Positions 62,114 through 64,000 of a stretch of 64,000 nt of DNA are shown here, in pieces. The notes beneath the pieces are model-generated. The model searched no databases. It was not told the DNA's origin and was given only the letters and a program-made list of their open reading frames with translations. Source of the stretch: Symsagittifera roscoffensis (taxonomy: Eukaryota > Xenacoelomorpha > Acoela > Convolutidae). A program made the position numbers and the translations under genes. Positions within the stretch are counted from its first letter, which is position 1. Each line of letters opens with the position of its first letter. The DNA is taken from the NCBI RefSeq assembly GCF_963678635.1, contig NC_087066.1, positions 44,071,624 to 44,135,623 of the forward strand, written 5' to 3'.

Positions 62114-62290
62114 CTGTGCCGTTTCCGCCTCCTCCGCCTCCTCCTCCTCCTCCTCCGCCACCGGTATTATTTCGCAGCCCGACGGATTCCATTTGGGTTT
62201 CTGGAACTGCTGGTGATCTTTTTTCCAGAAATTTTTCCAACTCTCTCACAAACAAGTTGTCAGTAATGCTTTGATTAAGTACTCCTTCAA
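62114..62290 (-). CDS. Upstream exon of the minus-strand gene (helical segment plus Gly run)
   Basis: On the minus strand the frame reads ...SITDNLFVRELEKFLEKRS, then PAVPETQMESVGLRNNTGG and a run of Gly encoded by GGA/GGC/GGT repeats, ending NGTG at a donor ACAG|GTAAAA (GT at 62113-62112). Phase 1 matches the acceptor at 59110. The LFVRELEKFLEKR segment is a likely amphipathic helix. The 5' boundary is unclear: AG dinucleotides near 62275-62290 are possible acceptors, and an in-frame TGA lies just upstream. The Gly-codon tract may vary in length. Confidence 0.5.
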
Positions 62291-62723
62291 TTCAAAGCTC
62301 ATTTCCGACTTTTTTTGACATTTTTTAAAGGTAAATTCAATTATTCTTCTTAAAAAATCAATATCAAAATTTCGGAATCATTTTTTTTGAATAATAAACC
62401 GAAAATGTGCAGGTTACTTTATACAGCCAAAATATTCGTCATTTGATAACTAGTTGCATGATTTTCAAAATTGGTACATAGTTCTTGCAGATCTATCATG
62501 AAACAGTTCTGCACATTTGGCTCGTTCTACAGATGCTTCCGCTGGCTCATATATCAGCCAGTTTTTTTGATACATTTTAAGTCTGAGGTTATCTACAACT
62601 AGAGTGCGGTCTATATGTATAGACAACCGCGTATTCAAATTCGTCAATAAGTAAACAAAAATTATATTAATCAATCAGAATTGAAATAAAAACAAACGCA
62701 TGCAATACTAATTACTATTTTAT
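62291..62723. other. Noncoding DNA upstream of the minus-strand exon
   Basis: About 430 bases. A 69-codon minus frame (62465-62674) has no recognisable feature. If the exon at 62114 is internal, this is intron. Confidence 0.35.
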
Positions 62724-63782
62724 TGTTCCGACTTTCGATACGAAAGTAACGGAATATTTGTGCTCGGGGTGGGTTTTTTTTTCTTCAGACAAATTTCGAC
62801 TTTTTAACTAGCAATTTTTGACGGATTTTTTTTATATCATTCGAAAAGTATTGTTGTCCTGAGCTTAAATTTGAAAAGTTATTTCACCTGTGATCATTTT
62901 TTGTAAAGTTATTAGGGTTTAAAGATTGCCATTTTGGCCATTTTCACCAATTTGGGACAAATAATTCGCGCTATTAACGCGTAAGCGGAGATTTAATCCG
63001 TCTTATAAATCGTTCCAAATTGGTTGAAAGAAACTTATTTGCCATAATTGATTTGTTACAAGGAACGAAATCTCTCTGTTTGTACTTTAAATGGCGTGTG
63101 GGGGGATAATTTTCATAAAAAATTTCAAATTTTGAAGAAAAAAAATTTCATTTTATTTTATTTCATTCAAATTTTTAAAGTTATTACTGCTGCTCCATAA
63201 GCCTTAAAGGCAGTCGGAACATTCACGGCATCGCCCTGATATGAGCTGTCTTGTTGTTCCGACTTTCGATACGAAAGTAACGGAATATTTGTGCTCGGGG
63301 TGGGTTTTTTTTTCTTCAGACAAATTTCGACTTTTTAACTAGCCATTTTTAACAGAATTTTTTTTTATCATTCGAAAGGTATTGTTGTCCTGAGCTCAAA
63401 TGTGAAAAAATGTTTCACCTGTGATTGTTTTTTGTAAAGTTACGGGGGTTTAAAGATTGCCATTTTGGCCAATTTGGGACAATTAACGCGCGATATATTT
63501 CGCGCTATTAACGCGTAAACGGAGAGTTAATCCATCATAGAAATCGTTCCTAATTGGTCAAAAGGAGCTTATTTGCCATAATTGGTTTGTTACAAGGAGC
63601 GAAATCTATCCTTTTGTACTTTATGTGGCGAGTGGGGAAATGATTTTCATAAAAAATTTCAAATTTTAGAATTTGTTTTTTCATTTCTGTTGTATTTCAT
63701 TTTTCAATGTTATTACTGCTCCATAAACCTTGAAAGGCAGTCCGAACATTCAGGGCTTCGCCCTGATACGAGCAGTCTTGTT
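62724..63782. repeat. Two-copy direct repeat of a 0.53-kb unit
   Basis: GTTCCGACTTTCGATACGAA starts copies at 62724 and 63255 (531 bases apart). Each copy ends with CAGTC(C)GAACATTCA.GGC.TCGCCCTGATA and TCTTGTT. The start contains an imperfect palindrome (TTCCGACTTTCG...CGAAAGTAACGGAA). Internal segments (AATTTCGACTTT.TAACTA, GCGGAGATTTAATCC, GGCGTGTGGGG) are related to segments of the 1.52-kb repeat at 38.9-43.6 kb. Confidence 0.8.
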
Positions 63783-64000
63783 TAATTTATTGTTAATTTT
63801 TAGTTGGGTCTCGCAATTTTTGCGGAACAATTAAACACAAGTAAACAAAACGAACCGTTTTTTTGAATATTTTAAGGTCTGTTTTTTTTTTCAGGGACCC
63901 ATCTTGCTTTTAAGGAGCAAACTTTCGAGCTTGTACCAAAATTTAAAAAAAGTATATGATTTCGTGCAATTATTAATAAGTTTGAAGTTGAAATTGAAGT
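63783..64000. other. Noncoding end of window
   Basis: About 220 AT-rich bases with no gene or repeat that I can identify. Confidence 0.4.

Noticed and set aside
62011-62274. Plus-strand proline-run protein
   Set aside because: The proline run is the antisense of a Gly-codon tract in a minus-strand exon with a matching donor site.

Overview
This is animal nuclear DNA, most likely from an invertebrate. It is AT-rich, genes have spliceosomal introns, a host gene encodes an FHA plus PHD-finger nuclear protein, and the rest is packed with eukaryotic mobile DNA: a Maverick/Polinton-type virus-like element, a Ty3/Gypsy LTR retrotransposon, hAT-type and Tc1/mariner-type MITEs, and kilobase tandem repeats. 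The species cannot be named from the sequence.

Layout. 1-5.4 kb: T-rich noncoding DNA with a tRNA-like module and dispersed repeats. 5460-9322 (+): a two-exon TCF19-like gene. 10.7-13.8 kb: two diverged copies of a composite repeat, each ending in an array of about 165-bp units. 14622-37736: a 23.1-kb Maverick/Polinton-like provirus with terminal inverted repeats and a perfect 6-bp target duplication AGTATA. 38.1-44.2 kb: a palindromic MITE followed by a 1.52-kb tandem repeat. 45.0-46.9 kb: a likely host exon (-) and hAT-type MITEs. 47180-54350: a Gypsy retrotransposon with 257-bp LTRs that look identical and a 5-bp duplication CCGTG. 54.4-64 kb: MITEs, two more likely exons of a minus-strand host gene, and a 0.53-kb direct repeat.

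The Maverick-like element is the centre of the window. Its left arm, transcribed leftward, holds an adenain-like protease, a major capsid candidate, a small basic amphipathic virion protein and a second structural protein, all as open frames, then an integrase, a packaging ATPase and a small membrane protein. The middle is a four-fold tandem array of a 1.4-kb unit carrying three small genes plus a copied fragment of another element gene. The right arm, transcribed rightward, encodes a protein-primed family B DNA polymerase behind three E2F-like sites at exact 30-bp spacing. Integrase, ATPase, polymerase and several accessory genes carry frameshifts or nonsense codons, while the four virion-type genes do not. 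The polymerase appears to contain a 560-nt spliceosomal intron, and one accessory protein has an HUH-endonuclease-like motif.

The two host genes are islands in this mobile DNA. The minus-strand gene (candidate exons near 62.1, 59.0 and 45.0 kb, all joined in phase 1) would have the whole retrotransposon inside one of its introns.
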